From contig MAEX01000001.1 of assembly GCA_002013415.1 (NCBI GenBank), positions 310,001 to 374,000 of the forward strand: a DNA stretch of 64,000 bases, in the 5' to 3' direction. Source of the stretch: Mycobacterium sp. D16Q14 (lineage in GTDB: Bacteria; Actinomycetota; Actinomycetes; Mycobacteriales; Mycobacteriaceae). Position numbers and translations under genes: made by a program. Below, one piece after another: positions 1-10,914 of this stretch. How positions within the stretch are numbered: the first letter of the stretch is position 1; every line of letters begins with the position of its first letter. The notes under the pieces are model-generated. The model did no database searches. It was not told the DNA's origin and worked only from the letters and a program-made list of their open reading frames with translations.

Positions 1-82
1 TCGGCAAGTGAAGAACAGTGCGACTTAACGCTTTTCGCGTGAGTCAGTCCGTGTAACCAATGTCATGGAATAGCACAGCTAG

Positions 83-1081
83 CTAGCGACGTGCCGCCCG
101 CAGCTCACGCGGCAGCGAGAACACCAGCGTTTCGTTGGCCGTGGTGACCGGCTGCACCTCGCCGTAGCCGTACTCCGCGAGCCGATCCAGGACACCGCGC
201 ACCAGTACTTCCGGTACCGAAGCACCCGAGGTGACCCCGACCGTCGTCACATCCTGAAGCCAGGCCGGGTCGATGTCTTCGGCGTAATCAACCAGGTACG
301 AGGCGTGCGAACCCGCGCCAAGGGCAACCTCGACCAGACGCACCGAGTTCGACGAGTTGCGCGAACCGACAACGATTACGAGTTCACATTCGGGAGCCAT
401 CGCCTTCACCGCGACCTGACGGTTCTGGGTGGCGTAGCAGATGTCGTCGCTCGGCGGGTCCTGCAGCGTCGGGAATCGCTCGCGCAGGCGCTGGACCGTC
501 TCCATGGTCTCGTCCACGCTCAGCGTCGTCTGGGACAGCCAGATGACCTTGTTCTCGTCGCGCACGGTGACCTTGTCCACCGAACCGGGACCGTCCACCA
601 ACTGCACGTGATCGGGAGCCTCACCGGCGGTGCCGACGACCTCCTCATGCCCCTCGTGACCGATGAGCAGGATGTCGTAGTCGTCGCGCGCGAAACGCTT
701 GGCTTCCTGGTGCACCTTGGTGACCAGCGGGCAGGTGGCGTCGATGGTCTTCAAGTTGCGCGCCGCGGCGTCCACGTGGACGGTCGGAGCCACGCCGTGA
801 GCGGAGAACACCACGATCGCACCCTCGGGGACCTGGTCGGTCTCGTCGACGAAGATCGCCCCAGCCTTGGCCAGCGTGTCCACCACGTAGCGGTTGTGCA
901 CGATTTCGTGACGGACGTAGACGGGGGCGCCGTGTTTCTCCAGCGCACGCTCCACGGTCTCGACCGCACGATCGACACCCGCGCAGTAGCCGCGCGGCTC
1001 AGCCAGCAGCACTCGCTTGCTCGTCGCCGGGCCGACGACGGCGCTCACCATCCCCGGAGTGCCCATATCGACTGCAGCCAT
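83..1081 (-). CDS. ispH: 4-hydroxy-3-methylbut-2-enyl diphosphate reductase (IspH/LytB)
   Basis: Last enzyme of the MEP isoprenoid pathway: reduces HMBPP to IPP and DMAPP through a 4Fe-4S cluster in the cytosol. The 332-residue product has the three conserved cluster cysteines at about C33 (PRGYCAGV), C117 (DATCPLV) and C215 (CYATQNR), and the GHEGHEE segment near 141-147. I start at the ATG at 1081 (MAAVDMG); a GTG two codons upstream is possible. The open frame continues upstream without IspH similarity. It is divergent from the lipid-droplet gene with a 60-base gap, the same arrangement as Rv1110/Rv1109c. Family assignment is secure; only the exact start is uncertain. Confidence 0.96.
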   Translation of the reverse strand: MAAVDMGTPGMVSAVVGPATSKRVLLAEPRGYCAGVDRAVETVERALEKHGAPVYVRHEIVHNRYVVDTLAKAGAIFVDETDQVPEGAIVVFSAHGVAPTVHVDAAARNLKTIDATCPLVTKVHQEAKRFARDDYDILLIGHEGHEEVVGTAGEAPDHVQLVDGPGSVDKVTVRDENKVIWLSQTTLSVDETMETVQRLRERFPTLQDPPSDDICYATQNRQVAVKAMAPECELVIVVGSRNSSNSVRLVEVALGAGSHASYLVDYAEDIDPAWLQDVTTVGVTSGASVPEVLVRGVLDRLAEYGYGEVQPVTTANETLVFSLPRELRAARR

Positions 1082-1141
1082 GCTCACCAGCTTACGGCCC
1101 AGCCTTTCGCTGCACGACCGATGTAAGGCAAGCTTGGACCC

Positions 1142-1831
1142 ATGATTCGTCCTCCGTTTGGCGTCCGGTTGCTTCTTGGGGTCGCCGCTACCGTTCTCGA
1201 AGAGACCCGCAAGCTGCCGCAGGCGGTACTGACCTATCCCATGACGGCCGCCAGCCAGACCGTGCAGAACTTCATGCGGTTCCAGCAGACAGTCACGGAA
1301 TTGGCCATCAAGGGCGACGAGACCTGGGAAAACATCTTCCCGCCCACCGATGAGCAGCCGGAGTGGGCAACGTTCGACGAGGATCTCGACGAGCTGGACG
1401 CACCCGAACCCGACGAGACGCAGGCCAACGCCGTCTACGAGGACGCTGCCGAGCGGATGACACAGGGACGGTTTGCGCTGTACTCCTCGGAGCCCACGGA
1501 GCCGTCGGCTCCCGAACCCGCGGCGGCGCCGACGGCCGAGGCCGAGCCGGAGGTCGCTCAGGCCGCACCGCGCAAGGCGCCGGTGAAGAAGGCCGCCGCC
1601 AAAAAGGCGGCACCGGCGGCGTCCGCCGAACCCGCGGATCCGAACGCCCCCGACGTCGTCGTCGAGCTGGGCTACCACGACCTGACGCTGGCTCAGCTGC
1701 GGGCGCGGTTGCAGTCGCTGTCGGTGAGTGAGCTCGAAGAGCTGCTGACCTACGAAGACGCTCACAAGGCACGGGCGCCGTATCAGACCCTGCTCGCGAA
1801 CAGGATCACCCGCGCCGCTGCCCGTGGCTGA
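1142..1831 (+). CDS. Lipid-droplet-associated protein (Rv1109c-like)
   Basis: 229-residue actinobacterial protein. A hydrophobic, amphipathic N-terminal third ([17 protein letters not shown], then a phasin-like stretch to about residue 55) precedes an acidic linker, a Pro/Ala/Lys-rich low-complexity region (about 115-165, with repeated KKAA), and a C-terminal helical segment (about 175-225) rich in Leu and Glu. Homologues next to xseA are known as mycobacterial lipid-droplet proteins, thought to coat triacylglycerol inclusions. The KKAA tract resembles DNA- or polyanion-binding tails, but that is only compositional. Its TGA overlaps the GTG start of xseA by 8 bases, suggesting translational coupling. 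Confidence 0.82.
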   Translation: MIRPPFGVRLLLGVAATVLEETRKLPQAVLTYPMTAASQTVQNFMRFQQTVTELAIKGDETWENIFPPTDEQPEWATFDEDLDELDAPEPDETQANAVYEDAAERMTQGRFALYSSEPTEPSAPEPAAAPTAEAEPEVAQAAPRKAPVKKAAAKKAAPAASAEPADPNAPDVVVELGYHDLTLAQLRARLQSLSVSELEELLTYEDAHKARAPYQTLLANRITRAAARG

Positions 1832-3056
1832 TCCGGGTACCAGCCCCGAAAACCCCTGGCCGGTCCGGGCTGTCGCCACCCGGGTAGCCAAGTGGATCGA
1901 CCGCCTGGGTCAGGTGTGGGTGGAAGGCCAGCTGACACAGATCGACGTCCGGCCCGGCAGCAAGACCGTGTTCATGGTGCTGCGCGACCCGGCCGCCGAC
2001 ATGTCGCTGACCGTGACATGCCCGCCCGACATGGTGCGCAACGCGCCGGTCAAGCTGACCGAAGGCACCCAGGTGGTGGTGTGCGGTAAGCCCACTTTCT
2101 ATACGGTTCGTGGATCATTCTCGTTGCGGCTCAGCGAGATTCGTGCGGTAGGCATCGGCGAGCTGCTGGCCCGAATCGAGCGGCTGCGCCAGCTGCTGGC
2201 CGCCGAGGGATTGTTCGATGCCCGGCTGAAGCGCCCGGTTCCGTTTCTGCCTGCGCGCATCGGGCTGATCACGGGCCGCGCGAGCGCCGCCGAGCATGAT
2301 GTGACGTCCGTGGCCTTGGTACGTTGGCCCGCAGTGCAATTCGCGGTCCGCAACACCCCGGTACAGGGCCCCCACGCGGTGGCCGAAATCGTGGCGGCGC
2401 TGCAAGCTCTGGACGCCGACCCCTCGGTGGATGTGATCGTGCTGGCCCGCGGCGGTGGCAGCGTGGAGGATCTGCTGCCGTTCTCCGATGAGACGCTGTG
2501 CCGCGCGATTTCGGCCTGCCGCACCCCGGTGGTGAGCGCCGTGGGGCATGAGCCGGACAACCCGTTGTCCGATCTGGTGGCAGACCTGCGCGCGGCAACA
2601 CCCACCGATGCGGCCAAAAAGCTGGTGCCTGATGCGGCCGCCGAGCAGGCGCTGATCCTGGACTTACGGCGACGTTCGGCTCAGGCGTTGCGCAACTGGG
2701 TGCAGCGCGAGCAGCGCGGATTGGACCAAGTGCGCAGCCGGCCGGTGCTGGCCGACCCGCTCCGCATGGTGGCGGTGCGCCACGACGAAATCAGCATTGC
2801 CCGAACAGCATTGCGCCGCGATATGAAGCGGCTGGTGGAATCCGAAACCCAACGGGTGGGCCACCTGTCGGCGCAGCTGGCCACGCTCGGACCGGCCGCC
2901 ACTCTGGCCCGCGGGTATTCGGTCGTGCAACGCGTACGCGACGATGGCACCGTGGAGGTTCTGCGCACGGTGGCCGACGCGCCCGCCGGGGCATCGCTGC
3001 GTGTGCGCGTTTCCGATGGTGCCGTGACCGCGACCGTGACAGGAGAATCGTCATGA
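1824..3056 (+). CDS. xseA: Exodeoxyribonuclease VII large subunit
   Basis: Catalytic large subunit of exonuclease VII, which degrades single-stranded DNA from either end into oligonucleotides. 410 residues: an N-terminal OB-fold (about 20-110, WVEGQLTQI and FMVLRD), a core catalytic domain with the [12 protein letters not shown] and [10 protein letters not shown] motifs and the VSAVGHEPD segment, then a long coiled-coil region (about 270-360) used to bind small subunits, and a C-terminal GYSVVQ element. The GTG start at 1824 lies inside the preceding gene. The gene ends in a 4-base ATGA overlap with xseB, as expected for an obligate complex. Confidence 0.96.
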   Translation: MADPGTSPENPWPVRAVATRVAKWIDRLGQVWVEGQLTQIDVRPGSKTVFMVLRDPAADMSLTVTCPPDMVRNAPVKLTEGTQVVVCGKPTFYTVRGSFSLRLSEIRAVGIGELLARIERLRQLLAAEGLFDARLKRPVPFLPARIGLITGRASAAEHDVTSVALVRWPAVQFAVRNTPVQGPHAVAEIVAALQALDADPSVDVIVLARGGGSVEDLLPFSDETLCRAISACRTPVVSAVGHEPDNPLSDLVADLRAATPTDAAKKLVPDAAAEQALILDLRRRSAQALRNWVQREQRGLDQVRSRPVLADPLRMVAVRHDEISIARTALRRDMKRLVESETQRVGHLSAQLATLGPAATLARGYSVVQRVRDDGTVEVLRTVADAPAGASLRVRVSDGAVTATVTGESS

Positions 3057-3247
3057 CCAACCCCGCCGAGCTCGGCTACGAGCAGGCGCGCGCTGAGCTG
3101 ATCGACGTCGTGCAGCAGCTCGAACAGGGCGGGCTGGATCTGGACACGTCGCTAGCCCTCTGGGAGCGCGGCGAGGCACTGGCCAAACGCTGCGAGGAGC
3201 ATCTGGCAGGCGCCCGTAAGCGCATCGAAGACGCGTTGGATTCCTGA
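3053..3247 (+). CDS. xseB: Exodeoxyribonuclease VII small subunit
   Basis: 64-residue helical small subunit of exonuclease VII. It has the family pattern [19 protein letters not shown], then [22 protein letters not shown], forming the two-helix hairpin that packs on the XseA coiled coil. Length is typical. The start ATG overlaps the xseA stop (ATGA), so the stoichiometric partner is translationally coupled. Confidence 0.95.
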   Translation: MTNPAELGYEQARAELIDVVQQLEQGGLDLDTSLALWERGEALAKRCEEHLAGARKRIEDALDS

Positions 3248-3276
3248 CCTGCACCGGCCTCCGTTAGTGTCACAGC

Positions 3277-4359
3277 ATGTCTGACACGACGGCACACGAC
3301 GGACTGGACAGTCTCGACACTCCTTTCCTGGCTGTCGATTTGGCAGTGATGGACCGCAACATCGAACGGCTCGCCGGACGCCTCCGCGGCACCGGGGTCC
3401 GGCTGCGGCCACATGCCAAAAGCCACAAATGCTTGGAAATCGCGCAGCGCCAGATCGACAGTGGAGCGATTGGCCTGACCGTCGCCACAATCGGCGAGGC
3501 CGAGGTCTTCGCCGAGGCGGGATTCACCGACCTGTTCATCGCCTACCCGCTGTGGCTCACCCCGCAGAAGGCACATCGGCTGCGCCAGGTCGCCACCCGC
3601 GCGCAGCTCCGGGTGGCGGCGGATTCCGTTGAGGGTGCCCGGCAGTTGGCTGCGCACCTTGGCGACCTGCCCATCACCGTTGTCGTGGAGATCGATTCCG
3701 GGCATCACCGCACCGGGGTGGCCCCGGCCGAAGCCGGTGCGGTGGCGGCAGCGGCGCGCTCGGCCGGGCTGAACGTTGTGGGTGTCTTCACATTCCCGGG
3801 ACACGGCTACACCCCGGGACAACGTGCGGAGGTCGCCGCGCAGGAATCACAGGCACTGGACGCGGCCGCCGACAGCCTGCGCGCAGAGGGGATCGAACCT
3901 TCCGTGCGCAGCGGCGGCTCCACCCCCACCGTCGACTCCACCGACAACACCGTGCTGACCGAGGTGAGGCCCGGCGTCTACCCGTTCAACGACGCACAGC
4001 AGTTCGAGTTGGACGTCTGCACGCTCGGCGACATCGCGCTCAGTGCCGTCACCACCGTGGTGCACACCCGGGGCAGGACCGCGATCGTGGATGCGGGCAG
4101 CAAGATCCTGGGCGGCGACCGGCCGGGTTGGGCCACTGGTTTCGGACGCCTGATCGACGATCCTGATGCCCGCATCGTGGCACTGTCCGAGCACCACGCG
4201 ACCATCGAGTTCCCCGGCGCCGCACCATCTCCCGGCACCCGCCTGCGGATCGCGCCGAATCATTTGTGCAACGCCGTAAATCTGGTCGACTCGCTGGTCA
4301 TTGATGCGGCGGACGGCCCGCGGCACTGGGCGGTGGCGGCGCGGGGCGCCAACGCCTAA
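3277..4359 (+). CDS. PLP fold-III amino-acid enzyme (D-threonine aldolase / D-serine dehydratase-like)
   Basis: 360-residue member of the alanine-racemase-like, PLP-dependent fold-III group that includes D-threonine aldolase and DSD1-type D-serine dehydratase. The PLP lysine sits in RLRPHAKSHKCLEIA (about residues 46-60). A TIM-barrel-type N-terminal domain is followed by the C-terminal beta domain with the ALSEHHATIEF segment and the IAPNHLCNAVNLVD segment, whose His and Cys match metal ligands of this family. The exact substrate (D-Thr, D-Ser, 3-hydroxyaspartate) cannot be read from sequence. It starts 29 bases after xseB, probably in the same transcript, although it has no known link to exonuclease VII. 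Confidence 0.85.
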   Translation: MSDTTAHDGLDSLDTPFLAVDLAVMDRNIERLAGRLRGTGVRLRPHAKSHKCLEIAQRQIDSGAIGLTVATIGEAEVFAEAGFTDLFIAYPLWLTPQKAHRLRQVATRAQLRVAADSVEGARQLAAHLGDLPITVVVEIDSGHHRTGVAPAEAGAVAAAARSAGLNVVGVFTFPGHGYTPGQRAEVAAQESQALDAAADSLRAEGIEPSVRSGGSTPTVDSTDNTVLTEVRPGVYPFNDAQQFELDVCTLGDIALSAVTTVVHTRGRTAIVDAGSKILGGDRPGWATGFGRLIDDPDARIVALSEHHATIEFPGAAPSPGTRLRIAPNHLCNAVNLVDSLVIDAADGPRHWAVAARGANA

Positions 4360-4394
4360 AGCGGCAGCAGAAGGCCGATTTGACCCTCGTGCGT

Positions 4395-4700
4395 TTACGG
4401 GCGTGGGCCAGGAACAGCCGGTGCCATCGACGGCCCACCATGGCCGTTCGGCCCCATCATCTGACCTGGGCCCATCATCTGGCCGGTTCCGGAGTGTTGA
4501 CACCCACGCCAGTTCCCATGCCCCGAGTAATACCCACCCATGAAGAACCCTGAAAAGAAGAGCACCGCAGCGACAAACACGGCGCAGGTCACAATTCCTG
4601 CCCAGGCTGCGATCTGAAGAACACCGCCCGATGGCCCACTACTCGCTGAGAGCGTGGAAGTATGTCCGGGTACCACCCCAGATTCGTCTTGTTCACCCAT
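4395..4700 (-). CDS. Small membrane protein with a His/Met-rich tail
   Basis: 101-residue protein, not in a family I recognise. It has a Ser/Thr/Gly-rich N-terminus (about 1-28), one hydrophobic segment (about 29-54, IAAWAGIVTCAVFVAAVLFF), and a tail rich in Gly, His and Met with duplicated QMMGPGQMMGPN and several HG motifs plus one Cys. Such tails often bind soft or transition metals in small envelope proteins, so a metal role beside the divergent P1B ATPase is plausible but inferred. I prefer the ATG at 4700 (AGG-rich stretch just upstream); an in-frame ATG at 4745 would add 15 residues. Confidence 0.6.
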   Translation of the reverse strand: MGEQDESGVVPGHTSTLSASSGPSGGVLQIAAWAGIVTCAVFVAAVLFFSGFFMGGYYSGHGNWRGCQHSGTGQMMGPGQMMGPNGHGGPSMAPAVPGPRP

Positions 4701-4910
4701 GTTCCTATCGCCTTTCTTGAGGTGCCACCAGGCGGGATGCCTCACTCAAGAATCTTCTTGTAGTCCTGTGGATTCGATAGCCAAAGGTCCTCATTGACGT
4801 CCCCATCGGATGACAAGTTGCGCCACTGCATCGAGGACTTTGTCCCCTTAGCCTGAACGCAACTCCGGACGAGACTTTCCATTGTCGTAACCGACGCCGA
4901 CGGGCATCAG
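4701..4910. promoter_or_regulatory. Divergent intergenic region upstream of the P1B-5 ATPase and small membrane protein
   Basis: About 210 bases between two divergent starts, less GC-rich than the flanks. It holds an inverted repeat GGAC-TTT-GTCC at 4835-4845 but no convincing sigma-70 promoter that I can assign to either gene. Short frames crossing it show no family likeness. Control of the ATPase should lie here. Confidence 0.4.
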
Positions 4911-7382
4911 GTGCATCCAACGCGTGGCCCGAGGCGCGAGATGTGCTTGGGAGCTTGCAATGGTCGCGATCACGGTCGCACGCAGATGATCTCGAATGAT
5001 GTCGAGCGGGCGTCCATCACCCATGATCCGGGTACCGCTGGGCAGTCACGCCTGCGTCTGCTGGTCGAGCCGATGTTGGTGGCACTCACCCTCGGTACTT
5101 TGACGGTCGGCGGTATCGCGTGGCTTGCCGGATGGCACGAAATCGCCGACCGGTGCTGGATCGCGAGCACATCGCTGGCCATCGTGCCCGCTGTCGCATG
5201 GATGGTGACAGCGCTACGACGCGGGCGAACAGGTATTGATCTGATCGCGGTGCTCTCGCTGGCGGGCACCCTCTGGGTGCACGAATACCTAGCAGGCGCC
5301 CTTATCGCCGTGATGCTCGCCGGTGGACGTGCGCTGGAGGCGGCGGCATCTCGGCGTGCCACCCATGATCTACGTGTGCTGCTGGAGCGGGCACCCCGCT
5401 TCGCGCGACGTCGAATCGGTACTCACGTCAGCACAATTCCGCTGGACGAAGTCGTCGTGGACGACCTGATAGTCGTAGGTCCTGGCGAGGTGGTACCCGT
5501 CGACGGCAGAATTATTGATGTCGTTGCGATGCTTGATGAATCAGCCCTTACGGGTGAGTCGCTGCAGATTGAGCGGAAGGTCGGGGAACCGGTACGCAGC
5601 GGCGTGGTCAATGCTGGGAGCGCCTTTGAGTTGCGCGCTACCGCAACCGCCGAAGACAGCACCTACGCCGACATCGTGCGCTTGGCGCGTCAGGCAGATG
5701 CCGAGAGCGCCCCGGTTGTGCGAATGGCCGACCGCTACGCCGCCTGGTTCCTCCCCCTTGCGCTCCTACTCGCGGGAGGAGCCTGGCTCGCCAGCGGATC
5801 TGCCGTACGCGCCGTCGCGGTGTTGGTGGTGGCGACGCCGTGCCCACTGCTGTTAGCAGCACCAGTCGCGATTGTTTCCGGCATGTCGCGAGCCTCACGA
5901 AGAGGAGTGATTATCCGCAGTGGCGCCGCCTTGGAAAACCTCGGGCAGGCAACCACTTTGCTCATGGACAAAACCGGCACAGTGACAATGGGCCGCCCGG
6001 TGGTAACAGACGTGTTCACGGCTCCGGGCCGAGATGTGGCCGAGATACTCGTACTCGCCGCTTCGGTGGATCAGTTGTCGTCGCACGTGCTGGCGGTTGC
6101 GATCGTGACCGAGGCGACCAGGCGACGCCTGCGATTGTCGCTGCCGAAGGATGTACTCGAGGAGCCGGGTGTCGGAGTCATCGCAACCATCGGCACCCAA
6201 CGGGTAGCCGTCGGAAAACTATATCCCAGCGCCGAATCAGGCACCTGGACAAGCGAAGTGGTCAACAAAGCCAGCCTGGATGGTGCGGCCATCGCGTGGG
6301 TAAGTGTAGAAGGACAACCCATTGGCGCCGTGCTACTGCGAGACCCGTTGCGCCGTCATGCCTCTCGGACAATGCGGCGACTACGCACCGCAGGCATCCA
6401 GCGCTTGGTAATGCTGACCGGCGATCGTTCCGAACCCGCGCGTGAGGTTGCAGCTGCGTTGGGACTCGACGATGTGTACGCCCAGCAGACCCCGGCCGAC
6501 AAGGTCGCGGCGGTGCGCACCGAACGACGGCGCGCGGTCACCGTGATGGTGGGGGATGGAATCAACGACGCGCCAGCTCTGGCCGCAGCGACGGTAGGCG
6601 TCGCCATGGGGGCTCGAGGTAGCACAGCCTCGTCCGAGGCCGCAGATGTCGTCCTCACCACCGACCGTGTCGATCGACTAGCTGACGCGATGGATATTGC
6701 ACGGTGGTCACGACACATCGCGGTGCAGAGCGCTGTTGCCGGAATGAGCCTCTCACTTCTTGCGATGACGATTGCTGCTCTCGGTTGGTTGCCTCCAGCG
6801 GCGGGAGCACTGCTCCAAGAAGGTATCGATGTCGCAGTAATCGTCAATGCACTGCGGGCCCTACGGGCAGACCCAGCCGTCACCGTCAGTCTGCCCGCCG
6901 CGACCGAGGCGATGTTGCACCGTTTTTCCATCGAGCACGACCAATTACGCGACGCCCTCGGCCTGCTGCGGGATGTCGCCGACAAACTCACCAGCGGCGC
7001 GGATGAGACCACGCTGTCCTCGCTCACCGCTGTGCACAGGCTGTTGTCCGATCGGATCCTCCCCCATGAGCACGCCGAAGAGGTCGAGCTGTATCCCGCG
7101 CTGGCGCGTCCGCTGGGCAACAGTGAGGCCACAGCCACCATGAGCCGAGCCCACGCAGAGATCCAGCGACTGGCTGATCGCGTGGGTACGCACGTTGCCC
7201 TCGCGCAGGCCGCCGGTGCTATCCGGGCAGATCAAGTCAACGACCTCTTGACATGCCTCTACGGGTTATATGCGCTGCTGCGACTGCACTTCGTTCAAGA
7301 GGAGGAGAACTACTTCGTCCTTGCCGACGACGAGACCTCGACCACGACCGAGCCTCAGCGCGGCAGCGGCTTGGCCGTCTGA
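4911..7382 (+). CDS. P1B-5-type metal-transporting ATPase with C-terminal hemerythrin domain
   Basis: Membrane P-type ATPase exporting a transition metal. Numbering from the GTG at 4911 (823 residues): actuator TGES motif near 221, TPCP metal site in the membrane at 309-312, phosphorylation site DKTGT at 353, conserved nucleotide-binding His392, hinge GDGIND at 548-553, final-helix QEGID at 636-640. There is no N-terminal metal-binding domain. From about 668 to 805 follows a hemerythrin-like four-helix domain with ligand-type residues in IEHDQ, PHEHAEEVE, RAHAEI and LHFVQEEE. TPC plus a hemerythrin tail is the known hallmark of the P1B-5 group, linked to nickel and iron. An ATG at 4986 is an alternative start; neither has a strong ribosome site. 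The 3' end overlaps the convergent DUF4245 gene by 28 bases. Confidence 0.9.
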   Translation: MHPTRGPRREMCLGACNGRDHGRTQMISNDVERASITHDPGTAGQSRLRLLVEPMLVALTLGTLTVGGIAWLAGWHEIADRCWIASTSLAIVPAVAWMVTALRRGRTGIDLIAVLSLAGTLWVHEYLAGALIAVMLAGGRALEAAASRRATHDLRVLLERAPRFARRRIGTHVSTIPLDEVVVDDLIVVGPGEVVPVDGRIIDVVAMLDESALTGESLQIERKVGEPVRSGVVNAGSAFELRATATAEDSTYADIVRLARQADAESAPVVRMADRYAAWFLPLALLLAGGAWLASGSAVRAVAVLVVATPCPLLLAAPVAIVSGMSRASRRGVIIRSGAALENLGQATTLLMDKTGTVTMGRPVVTDVFTAPGRDVAEILVLAASVDQLSSHVLAVAIVTEATRRRLRLSLPKDVLEEPGVGVIATIGTQRVAVGKLYPSAESGTWTSEVVNKASLDGAAIAWVSVEGQPIGAVLLRDPLRRHASRTMRRLRTAGIQRLVMLTGDRSEPAREVAAALGLDDVYAQQTPADKVAAVRTERRRAVTVMVGDGINDAPALAAATVGVAMGARGSTASSEAADVVLTTDRVDRLADAMDIARWSRHIAVQSAVAGMSLSLLAMTIAALGWLPPAAGALLQEGIDVAVIVNALRALRADPAVTVSLPAATEAMLHRFSIEHDQLRDALGLLRDVADKLTSGADETTLSSLTAVHRLLSDRILPHEHAEEVELYPALARPLGNSEATATMSRAHAEIQRLADRVGTHVALAQAAGAIRADQVNDLLTCLYGLYALLRLHFVQEEENYFVLADDETSTTTEPQRGSGLAV

Positions 7383-7981
7383 ACCGCGCGGGCGACGGTC
7401 TGGAAGGCCTCGGTGTTACCGGCCCCGGTGACGGCGACGGTCACCGTGTTGTCCAGCCGGGTAACCCACAGCGGCTCGGTACCTTCGCCGCCCTCGTACG
7501 CGATCCAACGCACACCGGCTACATCCTCGGGTCCGCGTGGCGCGAGTGCACTGTTCAGCTTGGGGACGAGCTTCTCCTCGGGGGCGCCGCTTTGCACCAC
7601 CGCCATGTAGGCACCTGATGGGCTCAGGTATCCCACCCGGGTCAGCGGAATTCCCTCGACACTGTCTCGCCCCCCGGAATTCGCCCGCCAGCCCTCGGGC
7701 AGCGACGGCTCCCGGACCGGGAACGAGAACTGCCGGGCGTCGGCCTGCAGCGCGGCGTGCGCGTCATAGGAGGGCGGGTCGCCGGCTGTCGGGCCGTTGG
7801 GAGTGAAGGAGCACATTCCCAACAAGCCGGCCAGCACGATGCACGCGACCACCAGCGGAGCCATCGACCAGAACATGTCGCGGCCATCTTGGAATAGCCG
7901 CGGCTTGGCCGGCCGGGGTGCGGGCACAGCGATGCGATCGTCGGGTCCGGAATCCTGGTCCGGATCTGGTGCACCTCCCAC
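7355..7981 (-). CDS. DUF4245 membrane-anchored protein (Rv1100-like)
   Basis: 208 residues from the GTG at 7981, which has AAGGA eight bases upstream. A short acidic cytoplasmic N-terminus is followed by one hydrophobic helix (about 43-66, [17 protein letters not shown]) and an extracytoplasmic DUF4245 domain with the features [32 protein letters not shown] and GTEPLWV. Function unknown. The same gene lies beside glpX in M. tuberculosis. The upstream open frame overlaps glpX and is non-coding. It is divergent from glpX and convergent with the ATPase, whose 3' end it overlaps. Confidence 0.85.
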   Translation of the reverse strand: MGGAPDPDQDSGPDDRIAVPAPRPAKPRLFQDGRDMFWSMAPLVVACIVLAGLLGMCSFTPNGPTAGDPPSYDAHAALQADARQFSFPVREPSLPEGWRANSGGRDSVEGIPLTRVGYLSPSGAYMAVVQSGAPEEKLVPKLNSALAPRGPEDVAGVRWIAYEGGEGTEPLWVTRLDNTVTVAVTGAGNTEAFQTVARAVQTAKPLPR

Positions 7982-8011
7982 GCCCCCATCCTTGCAGGCG
8001 CCGCTTGATGC

Positions 8012-8032
8012 TCTTCGCGCAAGCGGCTCATC
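8012..8032 (+). repeat. Intergenic repeat copy 1 (TCTTCGCGCAAGCGGC core)
   Basis: Twenty-one bases that recur with one mismatch at 19510-19530 upstream of coaA. It lies in the short gap between the divergent DUF4245 and glpX starts, 23 bases before the glpX ATG. Function unknown; it could be a regulatory site or a dispersed repeat. Confidence 0.6.
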
Positions 8033-8054
8033 GCGCCATGAAACAATGCAACCC

Positions 8055-9083
8055 ATGAGCCCGTCGCGCAGAGAAGCCCCGGACCGCAACCTGGCATTAG
8101 AGCTGGTCAGAGTTACCGAGGCGGGTGCCATGGCCGCGGGTCGATGGGTAGGCCGCGGCGAGAAGGAAAAGGGCGACGGCGCCGCCGTCGACGCCATGCG
8201 TGAGTTGGTCAACTCCGTTTCCATGCGCGGTGTGGTCGTCATCGGCGAGGGCGAGAAGGACAACGCTCCCATGCTCTATAACGGCGAGGACGTCGGCAAC
8301 GGCGACGGCCCCGACTGCGATTTCGCCGTGGATCCGGTGGACGGCACCACCCTGATGAGCAAGGGCATGCCGAACGCAATCTCCGTGCTCGCGGTCTCCG
8401 AGCGTGGCACCATGTTCGACCCGTCGGCCGTCTTCTACATGGAGAAGATCGCCGTCGGCCCCGACGCCGCCGATGTCATCGACATCACCGCACCGGTCTC
8501 GGAGAACATCAAGCGCGTCGCGAAGGTGCGCAACTGTTCGGTGTCCGATATCACCGTCTGCATCTTGGACCGGCCCCGCCACGGCGAGCTCATCCAAGAC
8601 GTGCGTGATACCGGCGCCCGCATCCGCCTCATTTCCGACGGCGACGTGGCCGGCGCCATCTCGACGGCCCGGCCCAACTCGGGCACCGACATGCTGCTCG
8701 GTATCGGCGGCACCCCCGAGGGCATCATCGCCGCTGCCGCCATGCGCTGCATGGGCGGCGCCATCCACGGCAAGCTCGCGCCGCGCGATGACGAGGAACG
8801 CCAGAAGGCCATCGACGCCGGCTACGACCTGGACCAGATCCTCACCACCGAAGACCTGGTATCCGGCGAGAACGTCTTCTTCTGCGCGACCGGCGTCACC
8901 GACGGCGACCTGCTGCAGGGTGTCCGATACTTCGGCGGCGGCTGCACCACACAGTCCATCGTGATGCGCTCCAAGTCCGGCACCGTCCGGATGATCGAGG
9001 CGTACCACCGCCTTACCAAGCTCCGCGAATACTCCGCGGTCGACTTCACCGGCGACGACGACGCCACCCATCCCCTCCCCTGA
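8055..9083 (+). CDS. glpX: Fructose-1,6-bisphosphatase class II
   Basis: Gluconeogenic enzyme hydrolysing fructose-1,6-bisphosphate to fructose-6-phosphate; essential on non-sugar carbon in mycobacteria. 342 residues, with the metal and substrate motifs GEGEKD (64-69) and DPVDGTT (93-99) and the GIGGTPEG loop. Length matches GlpX. The start at the ATG 8055 (MSPSRRE) is preferred; an ATG nine bases upstream is equally in frame. The long upstream frame belongs to the opposite-strand DUF4245 gene. Followed 29 bases later by fumC, as in Rv1099c-Rv1098c. Confidence 0.96.
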   Translation: MSPSRREAPDRNLALELVRVTEAGAMAAGRWVGRGEKEKGDGAAVDAMRELVNSVSMRGVVVIGEGEKDNAPMLYNGEDVGNGDGPDCDFAVDPVDGTTLMSKGMPNAISVLAVSERGTMFDPSAVFYMEKIAVGPDAADVIDITAPVSENIKRVAKVRNCSVSDITVCILDRPRHGELIQDVRDTGARIRLISDGDVAGAISTARPNSGTDMLLGIGGTPEGIIAAAAMRCMGGAIHGKLAPRDDEERQKAIDAGYDLDQILTTEDLVSGENVFFCATGVTDGDLLQGVRYFGGGCTTQSIVMRSKSGTVRMIEAYHRLTKLREYSAVDFTGDDDATHPLP

Positions 9084-9112
9084 TCACTCCCTCATCGACG
9101 AGAAGGAATTTC

Positions 9113-10515
<1,403 letters not shown>

Positions 10516-10516
<1 letters not shown>

Positions 10517-10914
10517 TTAAGGCCCGGTTCGTCCGACTGACCCTCGTCATCGCCGGTATCTACCAGGCGGTGACGGGGGCGTGGGCGATCGTGGCTCCGC
10601 AGTCGTTCTTCGACACACTCGGCGCGTTCGGTGTGCGAAACGATCACTACCTGTTCGACTTTGGCTCGTTCGCGATCCCGGTGGGGCTGGCGCTGCTGGC
10701 CGCGGTGAAGTGGTCATCGTGGCGAGTACCGGTGCTGGCCATCGCCACCGGGCACTGGGTACTGCACACCGTGAGCCACCTGGTGGACACCAACCATCAC
10801 CAGGGCCAGACCTTGGGGCTGCTCGAAGGTGTCGGCCTGTTGGCGACGGCAGCACTGTTGGCGCTGGCCCTATGGTTCGCGGCCTCCGAGGAATCCGACT
10901 CCGAAATGGCCTAG
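10516..10914 (+). CDS. Small four-helix membrane protein, apparent AUU start
   Basis: About 132 residues, four predicted membrane helices (LTLVIAGIYQAV; FGSFAIPVGLALLAAV; VPVLAIATGHWVLHTV; GLLATAALLALALWF) and a conserved-looking His cluster HTVSHLVDTNHH. No firm family; the layout resembles DoxX-like/DUF4345-type membrane proteins. There is no in-frame ATG, GTG or TTG near the N-terminus. The only sensible initiator is ATT at 10516, which shares a base with the fumC TAA, where TAATG would be usual; GAAGG lies 10 bases upstream. The next in-frame GTG (about 10572) would delete helix 1. Its TAG shares bases with the convergent acylase stop. Confidence 0.65.

Noticed and set aside
1..82. Possible regulatory or coding content before ispH
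   Set aside because: Only 82 bases; no clear promoter, terminator or gene end could be supported.
305..1126. 273-codon open frame on the + strand opposite ispH
   Set aside because: It is the complement of the ispH gene; composition (many His, Arg, Val, Asp) is that of an antisense shadow and it has no recognisable domain.
4835..4847. Possible DosR-like hypoxia box near the P1B-5 ATPase (GGAC-TTT-GTCC, with GGGGAC on the opposite strand)
   Set aside because: The spacing between half-sites is one base shorter than the DosR consensus and the outer positions do not match, so the palindrome is only noted as an inverted repeat.
4911..7382. P-type ATPase plus hemerythrin considered as a wholly new fusion
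   Set aside because: C-terminal hemerythrin domains are a known feature of P1B-5 ATPases, so only the divergent small protein is treated as new.
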